A stretch of 64,000 bases of DNA from Atrichornis clamosus (taxonomy: Eukaryota; Chordata; Aves; Passeriformes; Menuridae). The position numbers were made by a program, and so were the translations under genes. Of this stretch, positions 1 through 12,800 are shown piece by piece (position 1 is the stretch's first letter; each line of letters starts with the position of its first letter). The stretch spans positions 1 through 64,000 of the forward strand of contig WBMZ01011781.1 of assembly GCA_013400975.1 (NCBI GenBank). Direction: 5' to 3'. Below the pieces are notes generated by a model. That model made no database searches, was not told where the DNA came from, and was given only the letters and a program-made list of their open reading frames with translations.

Positions 1-714
1 TCCCCATTCCCCATTCCCCTTTCTTTTTGATCATGCCTTTTTTAATTTAACTTAACTCTGGAGTGGTATTTTTCACTAACCATGCTTAGTAATCATGCTT
101 AGGAACATCATGTTTCAACTTGTAGGGTCAGTACTTACTATGAGCAACATGTAATGATCAAAAAAGGGAACTATAGGCATACAAAAACAACAAAACCATA
201 GCAGCTAATAAACCTGTGTAATAATTTTCAAAGGAAAACTATGTTTATAAACTGTTTTAGATAAAAAGGTCTTGTTTGCACAGCAAATTCAGTAGGCATT
301 TGTGTGAAGTACGCAATCAATATAAGCAAATTGGTCTTTATCCTATTCCAAAATATAGAAGGAAGAAAGAGCACAACTATATAACTAAAAATCTTTCTAA
401 AAATTTTAATTAAAGTCTCTCCTATCCCACCTGGGATATACAAAAACTGTAGGTAAGGTAGGTGCATCCTTTTGACAGAGAGCAAAAGAAACACTTTAGT
501 TATCTAGAAACACTGGGAACACTTCAGGTATCTGTACTTGAAACACTTTAGTTATCTTTTTAAGCTTCCTTGTATTGAAAATTTTCTTATGCCTCTCAAA
601 AATTCAGAAATGCCAACACTATTTCTGGCAGTTGAAAAACCCTCTGGTAAAGATGTTTCAACTCTGAAGCAGTTTTAAGAAAATCAAGCCCTAGAATGTT
701 CTATTAAATATGTC
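1..714. other. Gene-free left edge
   Basis: AT-rich DNA with no convincing coding exon on either strand. The first 22 bases are a short run of a TTCCCCA-like unit. The longest open frame on the minus strand here has hydrophobic, low-complexity composition typical of translated AT-rich noncoding DNA. Confidence 0.6.
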
Positions 715-1276
715 CTGACGCAACCAGAGATGTTGATGAAAGAAAGAAAAGTTAAGCACAGTCTTGACCTCAAGTCAATGACAAGACTGACACTCCAAAT
801 CTGTTCTGACAAAGTGCATTCCATAGCTGCTTGAAGAAGGTATGGGACACAGTGGTTTGTAATTCTCTGAACAAATGAAAGCACAACATTTTTACACTTC
901 AGCAAAATTGGACTTGGACAATAGGGAACCAAAAACTCATTTGGATACATGTGGTGTTTTAAAACACATCACCAGGATCTTCAAATCGATCCGATACCTA
1001 ATGGCAGGCAGCACTGAGATCTCAGTACAGACACATACGATGACCAGCTATTGTGTATGCCTGAAATCTCAGTGGTCGCATTATTGTACAAGTTCTTATT
1101 TTGTGAAAGGAGGGCTGAGTGAGACCTGCAGGCAGGGAATTACAGTAATCCAGACAAGATGTCACAGAAGCATGAATTAACGTTTCAGTATCTCTATGCG
1201 ACAACGCTCTCAAACTTGTTATATTTCTCAGTTGATAATAGGAGTTTTGTTCCCCCTGAATGCACATGATCCCCAA
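715..1276 (-). mobile_element. L2/CR1-clade LINE remnant (reverse transcriptase C-terminus)
   Basis: Two minus-strand frames read like consecutive pieces of the end of an L2-type LINE ORF2. The upstream piece (about 1040-1240) contains LRNITSLRALSHRDTETLIH followed by a LDYCNSLPAGL-like stretch, which is the conserved C-terminal region of L2 reverse transcriptases. The downstream piece (about 720-830) matches the later 'W-x-x-L-P-E-Q-I-R-S-V-S ... R-S-R-L-K-T' block in degraded form. A frame break separates them. The copy is non-functional and highly diverged, as expected for L2 in bird genomes, where activity ceased long ago. The family call rests on remembered motifs; exact borders are uncertain. 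Confidence 0.7.
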
Positions 1277-1284
1277 AGAAAAGC

Positions 1285-2478
1285 CCTCAATTAAAGTTTA
1301 CCTCTACATTTTGCACAGATGAAGACCAAGCAGTATTTATGTGCAGTAAAGAGAAGGGACAAATCTTCAGACATTGTGTTAACAGCATTATTAAGCACAG
1401 TGGTCTCGTCTTTTTCATGTTTAAAGCAATTTTGGGGCAGTCAGAACTACACTTCATAAGAAATGGGGATCAGATGCTCCTATGGAGTCTGTAGCAAAAT
1501 AATGTAAGTCTTCTTTTCAATAGCTGTGCAAGCTTTTTACTTCTACTCTTCTATCTTCCCCTGGATCTTATTATCCCCTTTTGTCTACAATGTTTCATCA
1601 GAGACACAGCAGTTTAAACTGCTATATGACCTGAGAGATGACTTCTTTATCACCTCTGCACTTTTATAACATAAGTAAGTGACAGATAAATTATATACGA
1701 AAGCCTAGACTGTGACCTGAGCTAATAATTTTTGCAGGCTAAGTCTTGGCATTGTAAGTCTTGCACAGCGCTTGTTCAGGCAAAACCCACACAGGAGCAA
1801 GTGAGACCTTTATCAGAGTCAAACCCAAATGAAAGCAGCTTAGGGTCCTCAAGACTTGCCCCTTTTGGACCTCTGCTTAGAATTTCTTGCAAGCATATTG
1901 GGCCATGTTTTCAGAAGCATTCAGAAGAGTGAAAATCCTCTCTGTTATTTTATAAAACACAACCGTTCTGTACCTACATTACTGGGGTATGTTCCAATAA
2001 GTCCAATATGCTACATAATACCACTTCAAGTTTGCCAATAAAATAAACAAAAACTTCATCTTCACAAATTACTTTGGTTAGAAGGGATGATATTTATTCT
2101 AAAATACCTCTAATGTAACTTGCCATTTTATAAAGCCTATCCTTGCAAATAAGCTTGGTGGTGCTCACAGTACCAAAAACTCCCATATTTTCAGAGCTGC
2201 AGCCACTAGTCAAGAGGCTTTGCTGACAAAGCTAAAAATGAGCATACACTTTTTATTTCTCTTCATCAGGATATCCCAGGAAAAAGGGACTGACGGTGCT
2301 CTCTCCCAGGAAATCCTCGGCCCCAGTGTCCACCCATCACACCCATCAAAGCTAGACATTGGGAGAAGCTCTCTGGAACACCTAAGAGGGGGTCACTGTG
2401 TAGGGGTGTGTGGCACACTATGAAATGCAGGGAAGAATGTTTTGAAAAGCAGCTTTTCAGGAAAATACTTTGTTCCTG
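1285..2478. other. Intergenic, no gene seen
   Basis: No exon-like segment with credible splice sites and conserved protein could be recognised. A 66-codon plus-strand frame near 1732-1932 has no family resemblance I can name. Confidence 0.5.
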
Positions 2479-2479
2479 T

Positions 2480-3116
2480 GCACAACAAGCTGAACATCAG
2501 TCAACAATGTGACCTTGCAGCAAAGGTGGCAAACAGTACATGCCGGGCTCCAGCATTAGGAGGACTGCTGCCAGCAGGTCAAGGGAAGTGAACTTTTCCC
2601 TTTCCTCAGCCCTGGTGATGCCACACACTGCAGATCTGAGCTCCTCAGTACAGGAGAGACATGGACATCCTGGAGACAGCCCAGCTAAGGGCCACAATGA
2701 TGACTAAGGGACTGGAACATCTCCTGTGAGGAAAGGCTGAGAGAGCTGGGCCTGTTCATCCTGGAAAAGAGCAGGCTCAGGGGGAATCTCATCAGCATAT
2801 ATAAATATCTCAAGGGAGGGTGCAAACAGAATAGTCAGTCTGTTTTCAGCGTTGCTCAGTGACAGGATAAGAGGCAATGAGCACAGACTGAAACACAGGA
2901 GGTTCTCTCTGAACAATAGAAAATACTTTTTCATTCTGAGGCTGATGGAACATTAACAGCAAAGAGGTTGTGGCGTCTCCCTCTCTGATATACTAAAAAA
3001 GTCATCTGGTCATGGTCCTGGGCAAATGGATTGAAGTGTCCCTGCTTAAGCAAGGGTATTAGAACAGATGTTCTCCAGAGGTCCCTCCCTATTTCAACCA
3101 TTCTGTGATTCACGGA
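2480..3116 (+). mobile_element. CR1 LINE, 5'-truncated 3' end
   Basis: The stretch follows the avian CR1 3' consensus from the 'AACAAGCTGAACAT' region, through 'AGGAAAGGCTGAGAGAGCTGGG' (about 2730) and 'CACAGGAGGTTCTCTCTGAA' (about 2895), to the terminal 'CCATTCTGTGATTCAC' (about 3100-3115). The 3' terminal short repeat, absence of a poly-A tail and 5' truncation are all CR1 hallmarks. Many point changes and small indels break the reading frame, so it is an inactive copy. Confidence 0.92.
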
Positions 3117-6100
3117 ATTGGAGCAGGGCTGCAGCCTTGGGAGCTTCTACGTCCAGGTCCTCAGAACTGCAGAGAATGAGATCCAGGAGAAACTGAGCAT
3201 GTGAGCCTTGCTACTGGAGGGAATCACACTGCTCATATATATATTCATGTACACATATATATTCCCTCTACTAGAGAGTACCTCTACGCTGCTCTGCCAA
3301 AGAGGAGAACACGATGAAGTCTTTGGTGCTGTTTGTGTTCATGTCTGGCTATAGTCTGAGTGGCAGGCCCTGTAAATACACACGTATGTGGTATATCCAG
3401 GTGCTCCATGTCCTTGTGCATACTGGGGAAACATTTTCAGACTTGCTACTTGTTGGATCAGGGGGCACTACGGTAGACTCACCTCTCTCAGGCTGTCATA
3501 ACCAGCATAATATATTTTCCTCTAACAGAACCAGTTAAAATAAAGTAAAAACTGTTAATTTTGTAGCTTCTCTTTATCTTCAGTATCTTTGACTTAAGTC
3601 AGGGTTTGTGGGGTTTTTTCCATCCTACTTCATCCATTCTGTAAAGTTATAAAGCTGGTAAAATGTAACAACACCTCTTCTCAGCTCAATAAATATGGAT
3701 TAAATGTAAAAAAACCAAGTAGCTGTTATTGTTGCTATTACATGCTTCGTCAAGAATTTTTGTTATCAGTGCTCAAAAGCCCTTTGAATCCTGCAAGAAG
3801 CCTCTGACCAGTTTCATTCCCCAGTACGCATAATGTAAATACCATTGGCTTCTATATCCTAGGAGTGCAAGTGTTTCTTAGGGTCATACATTATGTTTAG
3901 GCACCTGATTGTACAGGGTACTAATTCTATTATTACAAAAAAGCAGCTGTTTTCTTATCTGCAACTTGGAAAGTCAGCTTCATTGAAATCAACAATGCAC
4001 AGGATAATTTTGCCTGCTAGTATTTTTGAATGCTTTTCCTTTGTTTAAAAGCTCTTTTTTCTCCTGAATGTCCAGGATTCAGCAATCATCCCAAGCCCAA
4101 AACAGGAGGCTTTCTTACACATCATAATAATTTTAAATATTTTTTTCTTTGTCTTTATCCTAATGACTTTAAAAGCTTTTCGGTATATTCAAATCGTATT
4201 TTCAAAATTTGTCTCCTATTTGTAAGATAAAAATGTATATTTTTGTTTAGCTGAAAGCTAAGATTCTTTCTTGATGACTTGATTCACAAAGTGAGCTTTC
4301 AAGAGAAGCAGCGAATACTGCAAGCCTCACAATGAGGGATGGTGTCACGGTGTTGACTTTAAATTAAGTAAACAAATACACAACCAGGGCCACAGTCACT
4401 GCAGTTTGGTACCTCCACTTCATCCACATACAGAAGGAATGCAAAGGAAGTTGAAAATAGACAGCAAACTTACTAGCAGGAACAGTAACATAATTGAAAA
4501 CAAGAGACAACAGGGAAAAAAATTAAGTAAAATCATCAGTTTTGCCTTGATAATTAAAAATATACATTGTTAAACTTCTGCCACATTACATTGCCAATGG
4601 ACTTCCCTGTTAAAATAAAATGACAAAGAAAGTTTTTAGCAGGGTTTATAATGTTCTAGTGGGGTTAGATCCCACTATCCCCAAAATGAGAGTTACTTCT
4701 GGTTGCAAAAGACTTCTGGTATTTTGTGGATTTGTTTACTTTTAATATAGGCAGTAAAAAGAAACCTAAAATATAGTACAAATTCCAAATTCTCCAGAAT
4801 TGCAACAGTATTTTAGCAACAACTAATTTCTTAGTTGGTCCCATAAAATACAGGAAACAAAAGCATTGGAAAGTCTGAGATTTACAACAGGTCTAGTCCA
4901 AAAATAATTAAATGTCCCAAATAATTATTGTCTACTTGAGAATTACAGCAGGAGTACAATCTTTCAAATGAATGGAGGTATAATTGAGACCATTTGACGC
5001 AGGAGAAAGTGCTCAGGACAAAAGATTGCTGGGTCAGACAGACTAAACCATCAGGGTTTTAAAGCATCATGACAGCAAAAACATCTAAATATAAACTTTG
5101 CCAATTGTACTAGAATAAAAAGTATGAATAGTTTAAAAGACAAAAAATTAACCGGTCAAGTCACATAATGAAACTGGAGAAAGCAAAAGGCTGCCTTACG
5201 GAGAACTGAGCAAACGGTCTTGCATGAGGACATTCTGAAAACCAACGAAGATTGAATCTGACTGATATAAAGTACTTCATTAATTCACAAGGCAAATGAG
5301 AAAAATAATATATTGGTTATAAAAACCACAGTATTTTTATTTTAACACTTTACATTTTATGTCCATAAAAGGAAGATTTAATACTGAAGTGAAGCCTATC
5401 CACTGCACAGGCAGTGCCATAGGCTATGCTATCCACAGGCAGCCTGTCCATTGCATGCAGTGAGTCTTAAAAGAGGGATTGCAACTGATCCTGATGGTGG
5501 TCTCCACCTCTGCAGTGCCTTCTCACCCCACACTGCAAGCCTCGTTCTACCACAGGTCTCCAGGAGACAACTGCCAGCTCTAACTAGTGTCACTAGCCTA
5601 CTGCATCTACTGCCTCTATCCCACATCTTTGAGACTACCCTGGGCATTTTCTAAAGCATCAGTGTTACAAGGAAAGAGAGAAACCCAGGGAACTCACAGA
5701 CAAAGCTATCCACATTCTTCTGCTCTGAATCTCTCCACATCAGTGCTCTGTTATGATCGGAGCAGATATACTTCAGCAACTCATTCTACTAAAATTTTTC
5801 TAATTCCTGTCTGTAATCAGGTTTCTCTCACTGACTGAAGCTAACTCATTCCCCTGAGATAACTGAGTTGCATGTGCTCCTTTTTACATCACACTCCACT
5901 CCTGCCCTGACACTTCAGAATGAAGTAGTAGACAGGATGGGGTTCACTGGGTCCATGTGACTCTTACAGGCTTTGCAATCTACCACAACCTCATGTATTT
6001 TCTACTTAAGGTGTAAACAAAGTATAAATTTTTGTGAGCATTTTTTAAAAATAGCCTATGAATTAATAAACATTTCTTTATTGCAATCCAGTGTAAAACA

Positions 6101-9100
6101 TTTATGTAGTGCAGTTATTCCTGATCAATTCCACTGTGCTGTAAATTTTATACAAATTACATACGACATTGCCACCTAGTGAATAAATTCAGAAGTTCAG
6201 CTTAAAAAAAATGGAGTGTACAGCAGCAGTTTTATGATACAGATAACCTTAAAAATTCACATCTATGGCTCCCTTGTGATGCTCATGTGGTATTTAATTA
6301 GGTGTTCACTGCCCACGTTAATCCTCGTGCCTGTGGGTGTAAGTGCATGTGTGCAGTGCCCTGCCTAATCACAACGCACATATGTGTAACTGATGGAAAT
6401 AAGTTTTACACTGTAAAAGATATGTATGCTGCCAGCAGTGTCAAGGAAGTAGAGAAACCTTATGCCTTGCAGTCTGTCATGTTTGCCATCAAACCACCTA
6501 TGCCTAGGTAACACTAAATCTGACTTGTTAAGAGTGAGGAGGCAGTCCAAATTGTGCTTAGATAGCACATAGCACTCATCAGACTGTGCTGGTTTACTTG
6601 GATGCTGCTACCAACCAGCTGGCCTACAGAAGATTTGCCATGATTTTTATGATACACTGCAGGGATAACAGTGGAAGAACTCCTGGACTGACAAATTGCA
6701 AGTGATATCTTGTCAGCCACCACATCATCTTCTATGTCAAGCTTAAGGCCTTTTAAGAACTTACACTGGGGCACGGCAGTGCCAGACAAGAGGAGACAAC
6801 ATGAACATTTGCTGATCAGAAATTATGAAGGCATAAGGCAGTGCTGTACTGAAAATTATTGAATGTACTCAATCACCCTGACGGCCAACAGACTTCTTTC
6901 AGATACCATCTTCCTCACCAACACTCACCACCAAGTAGGCAAGGTCATGACCGGAAAAGTTCAAGGACCATGTTGTCATTATATTTTCTAGCAGGAAACA
7001 TTCAGCTCCTAAGCAAAAAGTGAAACAATTAATTACATTACAGGAATTGTTTGGAAAACTCTAGATTGTTACAAAGTAATAGCTGTTGGAGTATTTTGTA
7101 ACTGTGTCTATATAGAAGAATACATCCATACAAAAAATACACTTCCTAACAAACACAGAACAAGTGTAAATTATTAATGATGTATATGTGAGCCCAGATT
7201 TTTTACCTAGTATTGCTGAGGTTGTAAATAGGATTTCACATTACTGGAGTAGCAAAAAAGCAAAGCATGCTTCACTAGCAGCTGGAAATGGAAGAAGTTC
7301 CTTGCAATTATGTCCTCCATTTTAAGTGGATATATACAGGCATCAGGGTGCAATTAAGTGTTAAACTACAATTTATAATGTTTTGTCCTCAAAGCCTGTT
7401 TGTCTGCATGTGTGTATATATTTACAATCTTTATAGCCCTCTCAAACAGTAGAGGACTATAAAGGCAAATGCAGCTGATCCAGCCATGTACCTAATTACT
7501 CAGTCGTTTTCTGATCAAGGGTCATTTTCAGAGGTATACCGCCTAATCTGGATTAATTCTTGTTTGCATAAAATAATCAGAATGCAGTCAAATACATACA
7601 GTGTACAGTGTACGGAACAAGATGGTGCATATGTTTCACAAGTTAAACAATGAAAAATGCTGCTTGAAAGTTCACACATCTTACAATGCCAAATAGAGAG
7701 GAAGTTCCATGTCGCATCTGGTTTTCAAGGGAATTTTATTATAAATTTTAGATATATTTTTCAGCTTCTGGGTATTACATTTATTACATGGATTGATCTG
7801 TTGTCTGCTTTTCTGCTTGACTGAAACCTGGTTTTATGACTGAGACACAGAAATAAAATGCTCTTTCATCTGCTAGTTCTTATAGACTGTAGACAGAATC
7901 ATAATTTCATACTATCTGTAGACTAGCAGGAGTCTATATTTGCTACTTCAAAGCCAAATATGTCCAAAGTTAATGAATGTAAGTTCTTTAAACACAAGCA
8001 GAGGATTGCTTATAACTAATGCTTGTGAAGTTCTGGGAGTAAACACTAGTCAAAGATGACACTTTTGTTGGTATATCTTTTAGCAAATAAAAATTAATTG
8101 CAGAAAAAAACCAGGCCAAACTTCTAATACTACAAACTTATTACACATTATCTGATCCATTTAATGCATGATGAATATTCCAGATTTTATACCAAATTAC
8201 TGAACAGACTTAGTCTCTATGTATTTTATCTACTTATTTACTACACATACTAAATAATATACCACAGAACATACAACAGCATAGCAGTCCACACATTTTT
8301 GGAAAAATGCAGCTATAAAAATAGTAACAGTTTCACTCTGAAAACAAACAATAAAGAAAACTGAAACTGCTGAGGTGATAAACATTGTAAGTTGAATTGA
8401 CATCAGCCATTGTTTAAAGCAGGTGAATCCTTTGTTTTCAGTAAACACCTGAAAGAACAGCCCATTACGATCATGCATTGATGGAGACATTTTTAACAAA
8501 GCACTGGAGGGTATTTTCGATATTAAAAAATAACGCAGTCCCTGATGCTCTACACTTTTTTGTGTATAATAAACAAAATTCATACTGGTAGGAAGTGATA
8601 CTCTATTATAATACATTTTTGATGAAAGCAAACTCTAATAATAACAATGAATAAAATATAATACACAATTTTAGAAACTGAGTTATAGAAAAGTGATGGC
8701 ACTCTTTCGGTCACAGCTCATATGACAACAACCATCTTTGTCCCCGGAATGGTTTTACTGATTTAAGTAGCTCCCAGGTAATACAATATTCAGCCATGAT
8801 CATGTTCCCAATACAAGGATTACTGAAATTAACAAATGTTAGAAAAGATTGTTAAACAAATTTTCTCTCTAAGTCTGTAAGTAGTTTCATCTAAAGTAAT
8901 ATTTGCTAGGATAAGCCTGCTGGACATATTTAATTAAATAATGCATCACTTATGGATTAAATCAAAACTTAAATTAACAAAATTATTTATATGAGGAAAA
9001 AGCACCACATTTTGTTCAATTTGTTATAACATAAGGCAAGGACAACTCCTCAAGATTCCACACTTGTCCTCCCTGCTGTCATATATGCAGTAACTTGTGG

Positions 9101-9767
9101 TTTGATGAAAATACATTAAATGGTACATTTTCAAAAACATATTTGTTATCATGTGTTTTCTGAAGAAACTATGTTTTATCAGTTAATTATGCATTTCTAC
9201 TATTATTATTATTATTATTATTATTGCTGCTACTATTATTTCAATAGCAATGCAAGCAATCCTTTAATGGTGTACAAAAGATTCTTAGACACATTTTTTG
9301 CACTGAGATAATATTTTAAAAAATAGACATAAAAAAGAAAGATATACACAATAGAAAAGAAAAAGTATTTCAAAGAAGTTCATTTAAGGTGACTTTGGTA
9401 GGTAGAAATAAAGAATACTAGACTCTTAAGGACCAGGGTTGAGGTACTTCAGTCTTCCACACCTCATTCTATACAATTCTTTCATCCTCTGTCTTCTCTA
9501 ATTGTGTGCTGCTCCTCCTTAGAGACTCTCACCACCACACTAAATCTCAAGTTTTCATTTGTCTGCCCTAGAGATGCTCGGCAGCTGTGCAGCCACTGGT
9601 GGATGCCAGGAGATAGAATCCTCTGAATGTACTTGCCTGTGGATCTTACTGACATGAAAGAGACATGGGCTCAGGTTGTTCTGCACATCTCTCAAATGTC
9701 GAAGACGCAGATCTACAGCCAGTGTGTCCGGATGGCTCTCTATGTAAGTTCGGGCTGGTCTGTTTAG
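3117..9767. other. Intergenic, no gene seen
   Basis: About 6.6 kb of AT-rich DNA. Open frames at 5429-5654, 6302-6568 and 8230-8631 show no recognisable domains, and their composition fits chance frames. A short AT/TA dinucleotide patch lies near 3235-3265 and an ATT microsatellite at 9199-9240. I cannot exclude conserved noncoding enhancers without an alignment. Confidence 0.5.
9199..9240. repeat. (ATT)n microsatellite
   Basis: Roughly ten ATT units in a row, followed by a GCTGCTACT interruption and two more ATT units. It accounts for the tyrosine run in a translated frame here. Confidence 0.9.
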
Positions 9768-9880
9768 ACTAACAGAATCACAGCATCGTTTAGGATGGAA
9801 AAGACCCTTAAGATCACAAATTGCAGCCATTAACACAGCACTGCGAAGTTCACCACTAAACCATGTCCCTAAGAACCATG
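9768..9880 (-). mobile_element. CR1 LINE fragment (3' end)
   Basis: Reads on the plus strand as AACAGAATCACAGCATCG, then a 'TTTAGGATGGAAAAGACC' stretch, then 'AAGATCACA...CAGCCATTAAC', and further on 'CCACTAAACCATGTCCCTAA'. This is the reverse complement of a CR1 terminal segment. It is short, diverged and without coding capacity. Confidence 0.8.
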
Positions 9881-9884
9881 CCAG

Positions 9885-12800
9885 TTAGTTCACTGCTGTC
9901 TGTTCAGGGGATAATATTTCAAAGAAACACCTTTGGTTCAAGACAGTTGTTCTGAAACTCGCCACAGACCAAGCCACACCTGCAACAGGATTTGGATTCC
10001 CACTTCCTTTCGAGTCTGTAGTTTCCACATAGTTGGTAGTTTGGGAACTGGAGCAAGTGTCAGGAGATTAAAATAATTCAGCGGATCTAGGCTAGGTCCA
10101 TGACTGTACTGTAAACTGTCATATATTTGAAATGTCATATGGTACAAATATATATTTATAAATGTAAACTATGTCTTTTCATACTACATGTCTGGCAATT
10201 CTGCTTACAGGAGAATTCTGGGTATTTTCTGGTTAATTAATTGTCAATACAAGTGTTAATCCATGTAAAAATACATCTAATAGTCTTACACAGATTTCAT
10301 GGAAACAAGCTCATGGTGTAATTCCAGTAGGATATGAGACACCCCTACATTTTTATTGCTTGTGATTATGAATGTGAATCTCCAGGTGAAATATAGTCAG
10401 CTAGAGCCAGCTCAACAGATATTCCCCCAGGCTACACAGCTGTCCTTCATACCCATGAAGAAAAGAGCACATGGTAGAACATACAATACAACAAATATGC
10501 TCAGATAAACAGGGGGAAAGCTGGTAACACAGTTCATGTTAAGATGAAATATGTAGTGTTTATGCACATATATATTTTAAGTGAAAATTCTGACAGATTC
10601 TCTTTACATCCAAATCCAATACATTACACCCTATTTAGAAGCTTGCTAATTTTTATCATCACAAAAAAGGTATTTTGTACCAGAGCAGCTCAAAATTAAG
10701 TCCTGTTTCAATGGAAGTCTACAGTAACAGCATAGTTTCAGTATGACATATCCAGCTTTTAATAATTGATGCATTAATCCATAATTAAATGGATTAATTA
10801 AGATTAATTAAAACTTAATTAAAATAATTGATACAATAATTGATACAATAAATGACCCTTACAGCTCCTTTAAGTAAAGCCTAAATGATGCTATTGCTAT
10901 GGTAATTGACAAGATGGTTAAATTTCAAATTTTGGAGCAAAACTAGATTTTCTTCCAAATAAATAGCAGCTTGAGAATATTCGGAATATTAACAGACAAT
11001 AAAGACAGTGGTCTTGACCAATTTTAGCAATTTTAGCTTAGTGATATTTTGGTTTCATATTTTAGATTTTTTCTGAAAATGTGTATATTAACGTTTTCAT
11101 GAAAGTCAAGACAACGTAACAATAACCACAGACTATCGTAAATGAATTCAGCAATTCATGAATTCGGAAATGGTGTGTCGCACACAGATACATATGTTAT
11201 TAGAGACTAAGGGAATTGCAGGTCAGAAGGTTAGGTATGCATCCCTTTTTCCTCAAATGGCCGTGACTGCACAGCATAGAGCTCCAGGCAAGTGCCCTAT
11301 GTGCCTCATAGCTTAACTAGTGCTGCTGATGAGGGAGTAGTCATTTATCAGGCACTTCTCCAATGAAGCCAGCAGGGCCATCCACAGCAGTAACGGTCTG
11401 AAAGGTCAGTTTAACTATTATGTATTCAAATCTGAATTCATATTTATGCTACAAAGCAATGTAGCATGCTGCAAAGCAATGTAGCCTCTTCTTTCAAGTC
11501 TAAAAAGTAATTGCAAAATCTCAACCCCACAGAGAAGAAAACATAGGAAGAGATATATTTGATTTGTTATGAATCTAACTCATAATATTATTCCAAAAGT
11601 TAATATCAAAGATAACAGCAAATGCATGAAACAACTCCTCTCTCTCAAGCAAAAGCTTCTAGAACTTGAGAAACATTTATATAGAAAGAAAACACAAAAC
11701 CTGAAGAAAAATTCTGCTGTTGTTCCAACCTACACAGTCTCCTTTACATTCTGTGGTGATCCACTTGTGTGACCAGGAAAGGTTGAGATTATTATACTCA
11801 TATAATCAGACTAAATCCTCAGAAAGTAAGTAAATTCAGACTCACACCTGCTGCTTAACTGTTGGTTTGCCCTCTTGTCTCTAGACATTATATCTTATGA
11901 TTTAATCAGCACAGATCAATTTCTGGCACAGAAATTAACTTAAAAATGTAGTGGTAGCTCATAATTTTGTATTTCTGTGTTTTGTATCTCACCCATCTTA
12001 TCTTAAAATAGAGTTGGTGAAATGTCATCAAGAGGATTTTTGTTTGAGATTCTAGTTTGTAAGTCTGAAGACAAAAAAGATATATAACCCCTGTGGTTGG
12101 TATCAGAGTTCAGGGGAACTTGGAAAGGACAGTAATTGAATGGCTGGTCCACTGCTGCAACAGAGTTTCAAAATGATTTTGACCTGATCTATACACTTCT
12201 TCAGTGGTTTATAAACACTGCAGTGCTGTGGATATATCCAGTTCAGACATCATGGAGTAGGAACCAGCTCCTAACCACTTCTCAGAACCATTAAAACCTG
12301 TCTTCAAAGTTTTTCAGTAGTTGAGCTGAAGTCTCAGTTTACACTGAACATTATGGGGATGTGATATCTTAGCAAGCTTTATGTGGGTGAATTTAAGCAG
12401 GAGTCACAGAAGCCAGTAAAAACAAGGGGGTTGGTTTGTACAATGGAAAAAACACAGAATGACATTATCAGTGCGTCCTAACAAAGACTACAGAGAAACA
12501 CCTTGGAAAAAGCACTGTACACAAACAACACAGTTTTCTTTTCAAAACTGGGGATTATGTGTCGTAAATTACCTCCTAAAGCAATTATTTATTGCTTTTC
12601 CATGTTCTAACCATGAAAATATGACAGTGTTGCATGTGTTAACATACACTCTTAGATAACCCTAACTCTGTGAGAACCTTGTTTAAAAATCTTAGTAGGC
12701 ACACTCAAACCACTTGAAACAGACATAAACACTGTAAGTTGCCGTACTCCTAAATTAATATTTGTATAATACAAATTTGTGGTTAGTTTCCTTCCAACAC

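Noticed and set aside
8230..8631. 133-codon minus-strand open frame
   Set aside because: Composition fits translated AT-rich noncoding DNA. There is no recognisable domain, no promoter and no splice-supported context.
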